Shown here: positions 53,081 to 61,357 of the stretch, one piece after another
Numbering within the stretch: the first letter of the stretch is position 1
Layout: every line of letters starts with the position of its first letter
Assembly (NCBI GenBank): GCA_040397785.1
Contig: JBBAVI010000016.1
Span: 11,077-75,076, forward strand
Source: M3007 sp040397785
Lineage (GTDB): Bacteria; Bacteroidota; Bacteroidia; Chitinophagales; Saprospiraceae
DNA: 64,000 nucleotides
Reading direction: 5' to 3'
Made by a program: the position numbers and the translations under genes
Notes under the pieces: model-generated
Seen by the model: the letters and a program-made list of their open reading frames with translations, nothing else
What the model was told of the DNA's origin: nothing
The model's database searches: none

Positions 53081-55159
53081 ATGACACGTAAATTAATCCT
53101 GTTGCTCCCGCTCCTGCTCTTTACTTGTTCAACCGTTTTGCTCGCCCAAAATTCAGGGAAAAGCAAATCTAAGGACCGGCTCCGCGAGAAAGATGAACGA
53201 CGGTATCCGGTAACAATCAAAAATTGCATTGGTATCAACACACCACGGATTGAATTTGGCCCGGCCTTTTTTGACGGCGGACTGATGTTTGTTTCCACGC
53301 AAGATAAAAACGGACCCAAGGACGAAAATGATGAACCATTTTCCGAGTTTTACTTTTCTGCTTTTGATCCCAATGGCGATCCATCTACCCCGGTAAAATT
53401 CTTTTTCGATGGAAGTAAAAAATCGGCGTTACATGATGGCCCCTTGTGTTTTACCCGCGATTTGAAAACGGCCTATTACACCCGCACCAACAACCGCGAT
53501 GGTGTACGTAAAGCAGCCAGAAACGGAGTCGCCAAAAATAAAATTTACGAAACCCGTAAAGACAGCCTTGATCCCGATTGGTTTAGGGCGCTGGATTTGC
53601 CGTTCAACGACGATAATTATAATTGTGTGCACCCAAGCCTTTCTCCAGATGGCACCAAATTGTTCTTTGCATCCGATAAACTGGAAGGAAGCCAGGGAGG
53701 ATACGATATTTATGTGGTAGAACGGGAAGATAATGGCAATGGCCGAACAATTTGGGGCAAACCGCGCAACCTGGGGCCAAACATCAATACGGATCGAAAT
53801 GATATTTACCCGTTTATAAGTTATCAAGGAACCCTGTTTTTTACCTCCAACGGCCGCGCCAATTCTTTGGGTGGTTATGATTTGTATTACGTAAACAATC
53901 CGCTAACCAACCCGGAAGAGGTGGTAAATATGAATGCCCCTTTTAACTCAGAAGCGGATGATAAAAGTTTGATCATTGACCCGGATGGAAAATCAGGCTT
54001 TTTTGCAAGTACCAGGGATCCTGGTTACGGCCATGAAGATATTTTTCGCTTTTCTGCGCCGCGCGGTTTAGAAGGTGTCGGAAAACCGGAAGTTAATAAA
54101 GTGGATTTTGCTGTACGAGATGCCAAAACAGGGGAAGCCATTCAAAATGCTTCTATCCGAATTTTGCAACCTACCAACGATGGTTTCTTGGGCAGTGACG
54201 GCCCGAACGATTTTTATAAAATGGAAATCGCTCCGGTGCAAGACAAAAAGAATGTGTTGAGTTTTCAGTTGGTGCGCAAGGATGCGGTAGATTTGGGTAA
54301 ACCAGGGTTTTATTCCAACACGGATGGAGCAGCGCGTACCCAATTCAACCGTTATCGCACCTATTTGGTTATAGTAAGCATGGATGGCTACCGCACGCAA
54401 GATCGGCTGATATCCATTGAAGACGAAAAGGATATCGTGTTGGATTTTAATATGCGGGAAGCGCCTTTGTGTTTTCGGGCAGGAGGCATTGTTGTTTCTT
54501 CCGAATTTGGTACCCGCATCACCAACGCTGTGGTTAAAATGGTTAGCCGGTTGACAGGCGAAGAAGTTACCGTCCGGACAACCTCCAATGGTGAGTTTGA
54601 TGCCTGCTTGCCCGTTGAAGGCGATTATATTGGTTATGTGGATCGGGAAGGGTTTAATTCGGCAAGTTTCCGATTTGCGGCAGCCCGAGGCAAACGCGCT
54701 TCAGAAGAAATTTTGTTAAAACCCCTCAAAGCGGGAGCAAGCATTGAAGAAGAAATGCCCCTTGCCAATGGCTTACAGGACGGCTCGGTGATTATCATGG
54801 AAAAAATCTTCTATGAGTACAACAAAGCGACCCTCAATCAGTACGCGGTGCGCAACCTGGAAGCTTTATATGAGTTGCTGGTGAGATACCCGGAAATGGA
54901 AATCGACATCAATGTGCACACGGATACACGGGGCGAGTCAAGGCTGAACCAGGAACTCACCGATGAACGTGCAAAAAATGCCAAAACCTACCTGACCTAC
55001 CGGGGTGTTCAAGCGGAACGCATTCGGGCTTACGGCAAAGGGGAGTCTGAACCTCGGAACCGCTGTACCGAAGGTGTGGAATGTTCGGACGAAGAACATC
55101 AGCAAAACAACCGTCTGGAAATTGCAGTGCGAAAGTTGGGCAGTCCGGTAAAGCCATAA
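53081..55159 (+). CDS. OmpA/PD40 protein of the adhesin module
   Basis: 692 aa from the ATG at 53081 (MTRKLILLLPLLLFTCSTVLLAQ signal), 4 nt behind the PorP/SprF stop; a longer frame overlapping that gene is not needed. PD40 propeller repeats occupy ~60-330 (LSPDGTKLFFASD, FTSNGRANSLGGYDLYYV, FFASTRDPGYGHEDIF). A CarboxypepD_reg-like sandwich follows (~350-560; VVSSEFGTRITNAVVKM). The OmpA domain (~575-690) has FYEYNKATLNQYA, NVHTDTRGESRLNQELTDERAKN and NNRLEIAV. It probably links the surface complex to peptidoglycan. Such proteins occur beside PorP/SprF in many Bacteroidota; it is a longer paralogue of the gene at 854. Confidence 0.92.
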   Translation: MTRKLILLLPLLLFTCSTVLLAQNSGKSKSKDRLREKDERRYPVTIKNCIGINTPRIEFGPAFFDGGLMFVSTQDKNGPKDENDEPFSEFYFSAFDPNGDPSTPVKFFFDGSKKSALHDGPLCFTRDLKTAYYTRTNNRDGVRKAARNGVAKNKIYETRKDSLDPDWFRALDLPFNDDNYNCVHPSLSPDGTKLFFASDKLEGSQGGYDIYVVEREDNGNGRTIWGKPRNLGPNINTDRNDIYPFISYQGTLFFTSNGRANSLGGYDLYYVNNPLTNPEEVVNMNAPFNSEADDKSLIIDPDGKSGFFASTRDPGYGHEDIFRFSAPRGLEGVGKPEVNKVDFAVRDAKTGEAIQNASIRILQPTNDGFLGSDGPNDFYKMEIAPVQDKKNVLSFQLVRKDAVDLGKPGFYSNTDGAARTQFNRYRTYLVIVSMDGYRTQDRLISIEDEKDIVLDFNMREAPLCFRAGGIVVSSEFGTRITNAVVKMVSRLTGEEVTVRTTSNGEFDACLPVEGDYIGYVDREGFNSASFRFAAARGKRASEEILLKPLKAGASIEEEMPLANGLQDGSVIIMEKIFYEYNKATLNQYAVRNLEALYELLVRYPEMEIDINVHTDTRGESRLNQELTDERAKNAKTYLTYRGVQAERIRAYGKGESEPRNRCTEGVECSDEEHQQNNRLEIAVRKLGSPVKP

Positions 55160-55230
55160 ACGAAGTGCCGGAAAGGCCATTTTTTTATAACAAACTGAGG
55201 GTGTAACACGCTCGTGATGGAGCTTTGAAA

Positions 55231-56379
55231 ATGAAACAGTTGTGTGTGAATTTGTGGTGGATGTTGTGCTTGCCATGTATTTTATTGGCGGGCAATCCAG
55301 ATCCAGAACCCATGAAAGGCGGGCCGGATGGTCCGCATGTTTTTTACCGAAACGGCCAGATTGTCGTAAAATCGGTGGAGCGTCGCGATACAGGAATGAT
55401 GGCGCGCGAAGTATATTACCTGGAGTCATCCAAGGTGTTGTTGAGCTGTTATGTGCCCGAAACGGAGGATCGTTTCAGTTTTGAGTTGCAAGACAGCTTA
55501 AAAGTGGAGCCGGATCTATACAGCTTGCCTGAAAAAATGATTGTGCTTTCGGATATCGAAGGTAATTTTCAGGCATTCAAAACCATGTTGATGGGTGCTA
55601 AGGTGATCAACCGCGATTTCGATTGGATTTTTGGAAAAGGCCACCTCATTTTATTGGGCGATTATTTTGATCGTGGCAGTAATGTAACTGAATGCCTTTG
55701 GTTGGTATACAAATTGGAGCAGGAGGCAAAGGCAGCCGGCGGGAAAGTGCATTTTATTTTAGGCAATCATGAAATTCTTAATTTGCAGGGCAATACAGAA
55801 TATGTGCGCCGAAAATATTTGGCCAATGCGATACTGATGGGCGAGGCTTATCCGATGTGGTTCAATGAGGATACCGAATTGGGCCGATGGTTGCGCACAA
55901 AAAATGCCCTTGAAAAAATTGGCGATTTTTTGTTTTGCCACGGTGGGATCAGCCCGGAGTTGGTGCGCACTAAAATGAATATTGCCACCATCAACCGGAT
56001 TGCCCGCAACCACTTGGGGGAAGCACAAGCAGATATTCCTGCAGGCAATCCGCGCGCGATCTTTGACCTACAAACCGGTATTTTTTGGTGCCGCACGATC
56101 GCCAAGAGCAAAATAAGTGTGGAAGATATTGATATGATTTTGGCCTATTTCTCGGCCCAACGGATGGTTATTGGCCACACGCTGGTTCCTGATCTAACCT
56201 TCAACTACGGTGGCAAGGTAATTTGTATCGATCTTTACCACGAAGAAAACTTGCGCCGAGGCTTTATGAAAACCTTGCTCATAGAGGACAGTATTTGTTA
56301 CGGCATTGATAGCCGTGGAGACAAAACCTCGGTTTTTACCGTCGCTTTTCCGCGTAAATCGGATAGCAATAAGGAATAA
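55231..56379 (+). CDS. Exported calcineurin-like metallophosphoesterase
   Basis: 382 aa from the ATG at 55231 with a signal peptide (WWMLCLPCILLAG). The PPP-type metal motifs are LSDIEGNF (D108; the usual His of DxH is replaced by E110), LLGDYFDRGSN, FILGNHE and IGHTLVPD with a further His near FCHGG. The layout resembles Shewanella-like or ApaH-type phosphatases rather than nucleotidases. Substrate unknown; phosphoprotein or phosphoester hydrolysis in the periplasm is likely. The E-for-H change affects a metal ligand, so activity should be tested, though the change may be common in this subgroup. It lies 71 nt behind the OmpA gene and 4 nt from a convergent kinase gene. Confidence 0.87.
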   Translation: MKQLCVNLWWMLCLPCILLAGNPDPEPMKGGPDGPHVFYRNGQIVVKSVERRDTGMMAREVYYLESSKVLLSCYVPETEDRFSFELQDSLKVEPDLYSLPEKMIVLSDIEGNFQAFKTMLMGAKVINRDFDWIFGKGHLILLGDYFDRGSNVTECLWLVYKLEQEAKAAGGKVHFILGNHEILNLQGNTEYVRRKYLANAILMGEAYPMWFNEDTELGRWLRTKNALEKIGDFLFCHGGISPELVRTKMNIATINRIARNHLGEAQADIPAGNPRAIFDLQTGIFWCRTIAKSKISVEDIDMILAYFSAQRMVIGHTLVPDLTFNYGGKVICIDLYHEENLRRGFMKTLLIEDSICYGIDSRGDKTSVFTVAFPRKSDSNKE

Positions 56380-56383
56380 AAAT

Positions 56384-57415
56384 TTAAAGGGCCTGCAATA
56401 AATGCAAAAGGCGCAGCTGATTTTGTGTTCTACGCAAATTGTGTTCCGGGTCCTGCACTTTAAAGTATACATCACCGGCCAGGTAGTCGGTTAGGAAGCG
56501 CAAAGCCTGCTCGCCGGTCATCCATTGGCCACCGAGCAGGAGTTGCGCTTTTTCTTCGGCACTTAGAAATGCTTCCGTTTCGCTTAAAAAACCCTCAAGC
56601 AGCGCATCCAGTATTTCCTGGCGCATTTGAAGGCCTTGAATTGCTGCATCTTCGGGGCCGTTGGGTACAAAAGTGCGCACCATATCGCCAAAATCGGATA
56701 AAATCAAACCGGGCATCACCGTATCCCAATCTATCACAGCAACCGCTTTTTGGGTGGTTTTATCTATTAAAATATTGCCCGCTTTGGTATCGTTGTGGGT
56801 AACCCGCAAGGGAAGTTTTGCCCTTAAATGCTGAATTTTATCAAAAACCGGTTTTACATCAAAAATAGCAGCAATTTCCGATTGCGCTCCGGCTACCCGT
56901 CCCACGGGATCCTGGTCTAAAATGGTTAAGAAAAACGCCCAACGCTGTTCGGTATCGTGAAATCCGGGGATGGTTTCGGCTAATTCATGGGCAGGAAAAT
57001 CACGCAAGGCTGCGGCAAATGCGCCATAGGCCCGCGCAGCCTCATAGGCAATGGCCGGGTCGGAAATGCCATCGGGTGAAAACGTATTTTCAAAAAATGG
57101 AAAAACGCGCCAGTAATTGCCCTTCGCGTCCTGATGCAACCATTGTCCATCGCGGGCAGGCAAGGGGGTGGCAATTTGATAGCCATACGCTTGCCGTTGC
57201 AAATAATTGGACACCTTGCTTATATTGTCCATCACCAACGCAGGGTTTTTAAAAACCTGGTGGTTGAGGCGTTGCAGTAAATAACAATTGGTCTCGCCTG
57301 ATGCAAACGACAACTCAATTCGGTAACTATCATTGATATTGCCTTGTCCAACCGGTGCGGCACTCAGACATCGATCAAAATCAAAAAAATGGCGGGCAAT
57401 ATCGGCGAATGGCAT
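56384..57415 (-). CDS. Phosphotransferase of the APH family, N-acetylhexosamine 1-kinase-like
   Basis: 343 aa soluble kinase. The APH signature is VTHNDTKAGNILID (catalytic Asp in HND) and VIDWDTVMPGLILSDFGDMVR (metal-binding Asp). The N-lobe has PVGQGNINDSYRI and CYLLQRLNHQVFKNPALVMDNI. The blocks NxxVFKNPxxLMxNI, HNDTKxxN and DxDTVMPG are those of NahK-type N-acetylhexosamine 1-kinases, so GlcNAc/GalNAc phosphorylation is a fair guess; choline or aminoglycoside kinases are less likely. It begins 2 nt behind the membrane-protein stop and so is translationally linked to it, with fabH first in the same run. Confidence 0.85.
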   Translation of the reverse strand: MPFADIARHFFDFDRCLSAAPVGQGNINDSYRIELSFASGETNCYLLQRLNHQVFKNPALVMDNISKVSNYLQRQAYGYQIATPLPARDGQWLHQDAKGNYWRVFPFFENTFSPDGISDPAIAYEAARAYGAFAAALRDFPAHELAETIPGFHDTEQRWAFFLTILDQDPVGRVAGAQSEIAAIFDVKPVFDKIQHLRAKLPLRVTHNDTKAGNILIDKTTQKAVAVIDWDTVMPGLILSDFGDMVRTFVPNGPEDAAIQGLQMRQEILDALLEGFLSETEAFLSAEEKAQLLLGGQWMTGEQALRFLTDYLAGDVYFKVQDPEHNLRRTQNQLRLLHLLQAL

Positions 57416-57417
57416 GG

Positions 57418-59229
57418 TTACTCTTTAAATAATTCAACCTGCATATCGTCGAGCACAACCGGAAACTCGCTGCCCGCTGCCCAGCAAAAAACCTGTACCT
57501 TCCGAAAAGGCTTCTTTGGAATGCGGGTGTCAAAGAAGAGCTGCTTTTCTTCGTTGCCCTGTACATGCCGCTGCAATCGCAAAATTTGCTCTTTGATTAC
57601 CTGGTCATTTTGATCCCAAAAGCGGATGGTAAACTGGGTCATTTTCCAGGCCACATCCTCGCGACCTTCACACCGAAAACGTACGCTGGTGCGCACCCAT
57701 TGGTATTGCTGCCATTGTTCGAGACTAATATCTGCGCTGTATGCATTCACGTATTCGTGGTCTTTACGGAGTACCGCCGATTTTGTACCGCTGATCGGGC
57801 GATCGGTGGTGATAAAGACGCTGTCTTTTTCAAAATCTGTGTGAGCCAGTTCCAAGACGTTTTTCCTTTCTGAACCCGTAAATGCTTCGCGCACATCCAG
57901 CAATTTGGTGGCTTCCATGCGATCTACATCCAGTCGACCCAAAATATTTAAAACATAAGGCGTATTCATTTGCTCTGGCAAAAACAAGCCCCCACGGTGT
58001 GCCTGGTGGGTCCACCAAAGATTAAGGTATATGCCCGATAATGCAAATAGGCCAAACACAACGATGCGTCCTGTTTTTTTGATAATCCATTCAGTTAGGG
58101 CAGCCAGGGTAAACGCCCACAAAGGATAACTCTGCACCAGCGCCCGTTGTCCTAAACTACCGCCGTACCACCAAATATCCCAGGCGGCCGTGATGTATAA
58201 ACAGATCAAACAAATAAATAAAATGGCCGGGAAAATGGTCGGTTGTTGTTTCCTTAACGCAAAAAAACCGGGAATGACCAATAGCATCAAGGGCGAATAC
58301 ACAAACCAACCCGCCTTCGCACTCACCAGCACATCCCGCAGATGGGGATGCAGCCAGCTGAAACCCTGGTCTTGATAACTATACACAATCCATTCGCCCG
58401 CCACGTATTTCCAATAAAGCGCCTGCAAAAACAACACTGCCGCCGCAATGCATACGGCTAAGCCCAGTTTGGATGCGTTTTTTAAAAAAAACAGCCCGCG
58501 TACACGGATGTCTCCAAAAGAACGCAAACCCCACAACACGGGTATTAAAGCAGTGATAATTTCGGTGGGTCGTGTGAGTCCAGCCCAGCCAATACACAAA
58601 CCAATCAATGCAGCCGATGCGAAACTCGGCCGTTCATAAAAACGTATAGTGGTGAAAATAAGCACCGCGTACAAGGTAAACAACCAATTGTGCGTCATGG
58701 CACCTGTAATCGCGCTGTATTCAAGGTAATTGGACCCAAATCCGACACAAATCAGGGCAACAGCCGTAGCAATATCGCTGAAAAACAACAATAAAATCCG
58801 GCGCAAATACCACAAGCCCAAAAAAGCAATCAACAAACTTCCCCAACTGACCGCAGCCTGATACGGCCGCGAAAAACCATCGGCATCATAGCCAAGTGGC
58901 TTAGCAAGGAGATGCGCCACGGTAAACCAAGGCAACATTTGCAAAGCCTGGCCCATGGGGTATTTCAGGACATAATTACCCGACGGATGCTTGAACGCCT
59001 GGCCCATTTCAGGACCGGGATTGTATTTTTTTTGAATTTCCGGAAAAAACGCCAGTTGTTTCAGGTCTTTGTAAATAAATGCCGCGGGCAAATACAGGTA
59101 ATAGCCCGAAACGTCCCAGCTCAGCGTCGCTTCCGTTTGCGCCTGTTTCCATTTGGAATAATACCCAAAGTTAGTTGCAATTAGGAGCAGGCAACACAAA
59201 ATAAAGGCGTCGTGTGAAATTTTGTTCAT
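57418..59229 (-). CDS. Polytopic membrane protein, putative GT-C-type glycosyltransferase
   Basis: 603 aa. About ten hydrophobic segments cover residues ~8-415 (for example LIAFLGLWYLRRILLLFF, LFTLYAVLIFTTI, PAILFICLICLYI). The first outer loop holds SWDVSGYYLYLPAAFIYKDL with an Asp where GT-C/ArnT-like transferases have their base, and HPSGNYVLKYPMGQAL. The last ~180 residues are a soluble beta-rich domain with no motif I know. A role in moving a sugar from a lipid carrier is an inference. It sits between fabH (9 nt upstream) and the NahK-like kinase (2 nt downstream). Confidence 0.75.
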   Translation of the reverse strand: MNKISHDAFILCCLLLIATNFGYYSKWKQAQTEATLSWDVSGYYLYLPAAFIYKDLKQLAFFPEIQKKYNPGPEMGQAFKHPSGNYVLKYPMGQALQMLPWFTVAHLLAKPLGYDADGFSRPYQAAVSWGSLLIAFLGLWYLRRILLLFFSDIATAVALICVGFGSNYLEYSAITGAMTHNWLFTLYAVLIFTTIRFYERPSFASAALIGLCIGWAGLTRPTEIITALIPVLWGLRSFGDIRVRGLFFLKNASKLGLAVCIAAAVLFLQALYWKYVAGEWIVYSYQDQGFSWLHPHLRDVLVSAKAGWFVYSPLMLLVIPGFFALRKQQPTIFPAILFICLICLYITAAWDIWWYGGSLGQRALVQSYPLWAFTLAALTEWIIKKTGRIVVFGLFALSGIYLNLWWTHQAHRGGLFLPEQMNTPYVLNILGRLDVDRMEATKLLDVREAFTGSERKNVLELAHTDFEKDSVFITTDRPISGTKSAVLRKDHEYVNAYSADISLEQWQQYQWVRTSVRFRCEGREDVAWKMTQFTIRFWDQNDQVIKEQILRLQRHVQGNEEKQLFFDTRIPKKPFRKVQVFCWAAGSEFPVVLDDMQVELFKE

Positions 59230-59238
59230 GCTTGAATT

Positions 59239-60309
59239 TTACCAGCGAATCAACGCCGAAGCCCAGGTAAAACCACTTCCGAACGCCGCTAAACAAACCA
59301 AATCGCCGGGGTTTACCTTTCCCGCCTCCCAGGCCTCGCACAACGCAATCGGAATCGATGCAGCCGTGGTGTTGCCGTAGTGTTGAATATTGTTCCAAAC
59401 CTGGTCATCGCGCAACCCCAATTGGCGCTGCACAAACTGGCTAATGCGCAAATTGGCCTGGTGTGGAATAAACATATCAATATCGGAAGTTTTCAGCCCG
59501 GCCGTATCCAAGGCTTCGTGGATCACTTCTGGAAACTTTTGCACAGCCATTTTAAACACAAATTGCCCTTCCATATTGGGGTAATACATCCCTTGTTCCA
59601 TCATGCGCGGCGTCATAAACATTTCGCCATAGGTACTGGTAGGCGGGTAACCAAAATCAGTGTCTTCGCCCTGTTTTTTTGCGTGGTAACCTCCGTGACA
59701 ACCCGGATTGATAAAGGCTAGTTTTTCGGCAAAAGTACCATTAGAATGCAGTTTGGTGGTCAAAATACCGCGATTCGGGTCTTCAGAGGGTTGTACCACT
59801 GCCGCGCCAGCGCCATCGCCAAAAATAACCGTCACTGCACGGCCACGGGTAGAAAAATCAAGCCCCATAGAGTGCATTTCCGAACCCACCACCAAGATGT
59901 TTTTGTACATGCCGGTTTTAACAAATTGATCGGCAATAGAAAGCGCATACACAAACCCACTGCATTGGTTGCGAATATCCAGTGCGCCGACTTCCTTGTG
60001 CGTGATGCCTAATTCCCGCTGCATTAAAACACCGCAGCCCGGAAAATAATAATCAGGACTCAGGGTTGCGAAAATAATGAAGTCGATATCTTCGGGTGTC
60101 GTGCCCGCGCGTTCGCATGCAAGTTTAGCCGCCTCGGCCCCCATCGTAACAGTTGTCTCTTCGTGCTTGATTCCGTACCGACGGGTTTGAATACCGGTCC
60201 GCTCCTGTATCCATTCGTCGGTCGTATCCATCACTTTCGCCAGGTCATCGTTGGTCACCACCCGGGAAGGTAGATAATGCCCAATACCGGCAATTTTACT
60301 TTGTAGCAT
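59239..60309 (-). CDS. fabH: 3-oxoacyl-ACP synthase III (KASIII)
   Basis: 356 aa, about 30 residues longer than E. coli FabH. KASIII condenses an acyl-CoA with malonyl-ACP to begin fatty acid synthesis. The catalytic triad is C116 in DIRNQCSGF, H283 in PHQANLRI and N313 in HYGNTTAAS. The start MLQSKIAGIGHYLPSRVVTND is normal. The length and its operon with two envelope-type genes leave room for a specialised KASIII-like enzyme. A CAACTTTG box lies on the minus strand at 60352-60345, 35 nt before the ATG. Confidence 0.9.
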   Translation of the reverse strand: MLQSKIAGIGHYLPSRVVTNDDLAKVMDTTDEWIQERTGIQTRRYGIKHEETTVTMGAEAAKLACERAGTTPEDIDFIIFATLSPDYYFPGCGVLMQRELGITHKEVGALDIRNQCSGFVYALSIADQFVKTGMYKNILVVGSEMHSMGLDFSTRGRAVTVIFGDGAGAAVVQPSEDPNRGILTTKLHSNGTFAEKLAFINPGCHGGYHAKKQGEDTDFGYPPTSTYGEMFMTPRMMEQGMYYPNMEGQFVFKMAVQKFPEVIHEALDTAGLKTSDIDMFIPHQANLRISQFVQRQLGLRDDQVWNNIQHYGNTTAASIPIALCEAWEAGKVNPGDLVCLAAFGSGFTWASALIRW

Positions 60310-60383
60310 GGTTGTTAAGTTTTATTATTACTGGTAGGATATGGCAAAGTTGATTGTTTTTTGGAAAATATTTACATCAATTT

Positions 60384-61277
60384 TTACCCATTTCCTTGGT
60401 TGGCTAGCCAAACCCCTACAATGGTAAGCCCCATACCTACGCCTTCCTGCCAACTCAAGTGCTCGCCCAGCAATAACCAGCCTAATAAGATGGCGACTAC
60501 CGGATTAATATAGGTGTACAAGGAGGCTACGGTTGCGCTCAGGTGTTTCAAAACATACATATATAAGGTAAATGCCAGTGCAGAACCAATTACGCCTAGG
60601 TATAATACTGCTAGCCAGGATGCAGCATGGTGCTGTATCTGGTGGGTTTTATCAAACAAAGCACTTAAAGTGAAGCCCCCTATTCCGCCTGCGGTAATTT
60701 GCAAACCGGCATTCATGATCGGCGAAACATCTTTGCTGTTGAAACGCTTCGACATGACGGTACCCAGCGACCAGGTAAAACAAGAGCCAAAACAACCTGC
60801 AATGCCCCAGGCATATGCGGGATTGGCAAAATCCTTCCAGCCATCGCTGAAAATGATGCCCAAGCCACTAAAACCCAATAAAACGCCCGCAATCATATAG
60901 GCGTTGATGCGTTCGGGGCCACGCCAGAGCCAATTAATGGCCAACACAAAAACGGGGGTCAGTGACCCGATCACGGCCGACAGTCCCGAAGGCACAAATT
61001 GCATGGCCCAGGTGATAAATCCGTTCCCGCCTGTGATGGTGGCGATCCCCGTAAGGCCTTGTTTCCATATATAGGCGCGGTTGGGTATATGCGTTTTGCC
61101 GCTTGCAAAAGCCCAACTCATCAGCAACATGCCCGCTATGCTTTGCCGAATACCCACCAGTAGAAAAGGAGGAAAATCATGCACCGCAAATTTAATTGCT
61201 GTGTACGTGGTGCCCCATATAATGCAAATGGCGGCAAGGGCAAGAAATGCCCGGGTACGGGGATCGGCGCTTAACAT
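60384..61277 (-). CDS. EamA-family (DMT) transporter
   Basis: 297 aa inner-membrane protein with ten hydrophobic helices in two EamA repeats: the first from ALAAICIIWGTTYTAIKF to VLAINWLWRGPE, the second from WGIAGCFGSCFTWSLGTV to GMGLTIVGVWLANQG. The motif NPVVAILLGWLLLGEHLSW in the second repeat is characteristic. It is a drug/metabolite-type exporter, substrate unknown. It ends 74 nt before fabH begins, on the same strand. Confidence 0.92.
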   Translation of the reverse strand: MLSADPRTRAFLALAAICIIWGTTYTAIKFAVHDFPPFLLVGIRQSIAGMLLMSWAFASGKTHIPNRAYIWKQGLTGIATITGGNGFITWAMQFVPSGLSAVIGSLTPVFVLAINWLWRGPERINAYMIAGVLLGFSGLGIIFSDGWKDFANPAYAWGIAGCFGSCFTWSLGTVMSKRFNSKDVSPIMNAGLQITAGGIGGFTLSALFDKTHQIQHHAASWLAVLYLGVIGSALAFTLYMYVLKHLSATVASLYTYINPVVAILLGWLLLGEHLSWQEGVGMGLTIVGVWLANQGNG

Positions 61278-61357
61278 GGGGCAAAAGTTTGAAAAATTTA
61301 CCGAAAAACAGCAAATTCTACATTATTTTAACCCTGCATTTGAAAATTCGAATCGGT

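Noticed and set aside
55161..55190. Possible terminator behind the OmpA/PD40 gene (GCC...GGC followed by T7)
   Set aside because: The stem has only three base pairs, too weak to call despite the T run.
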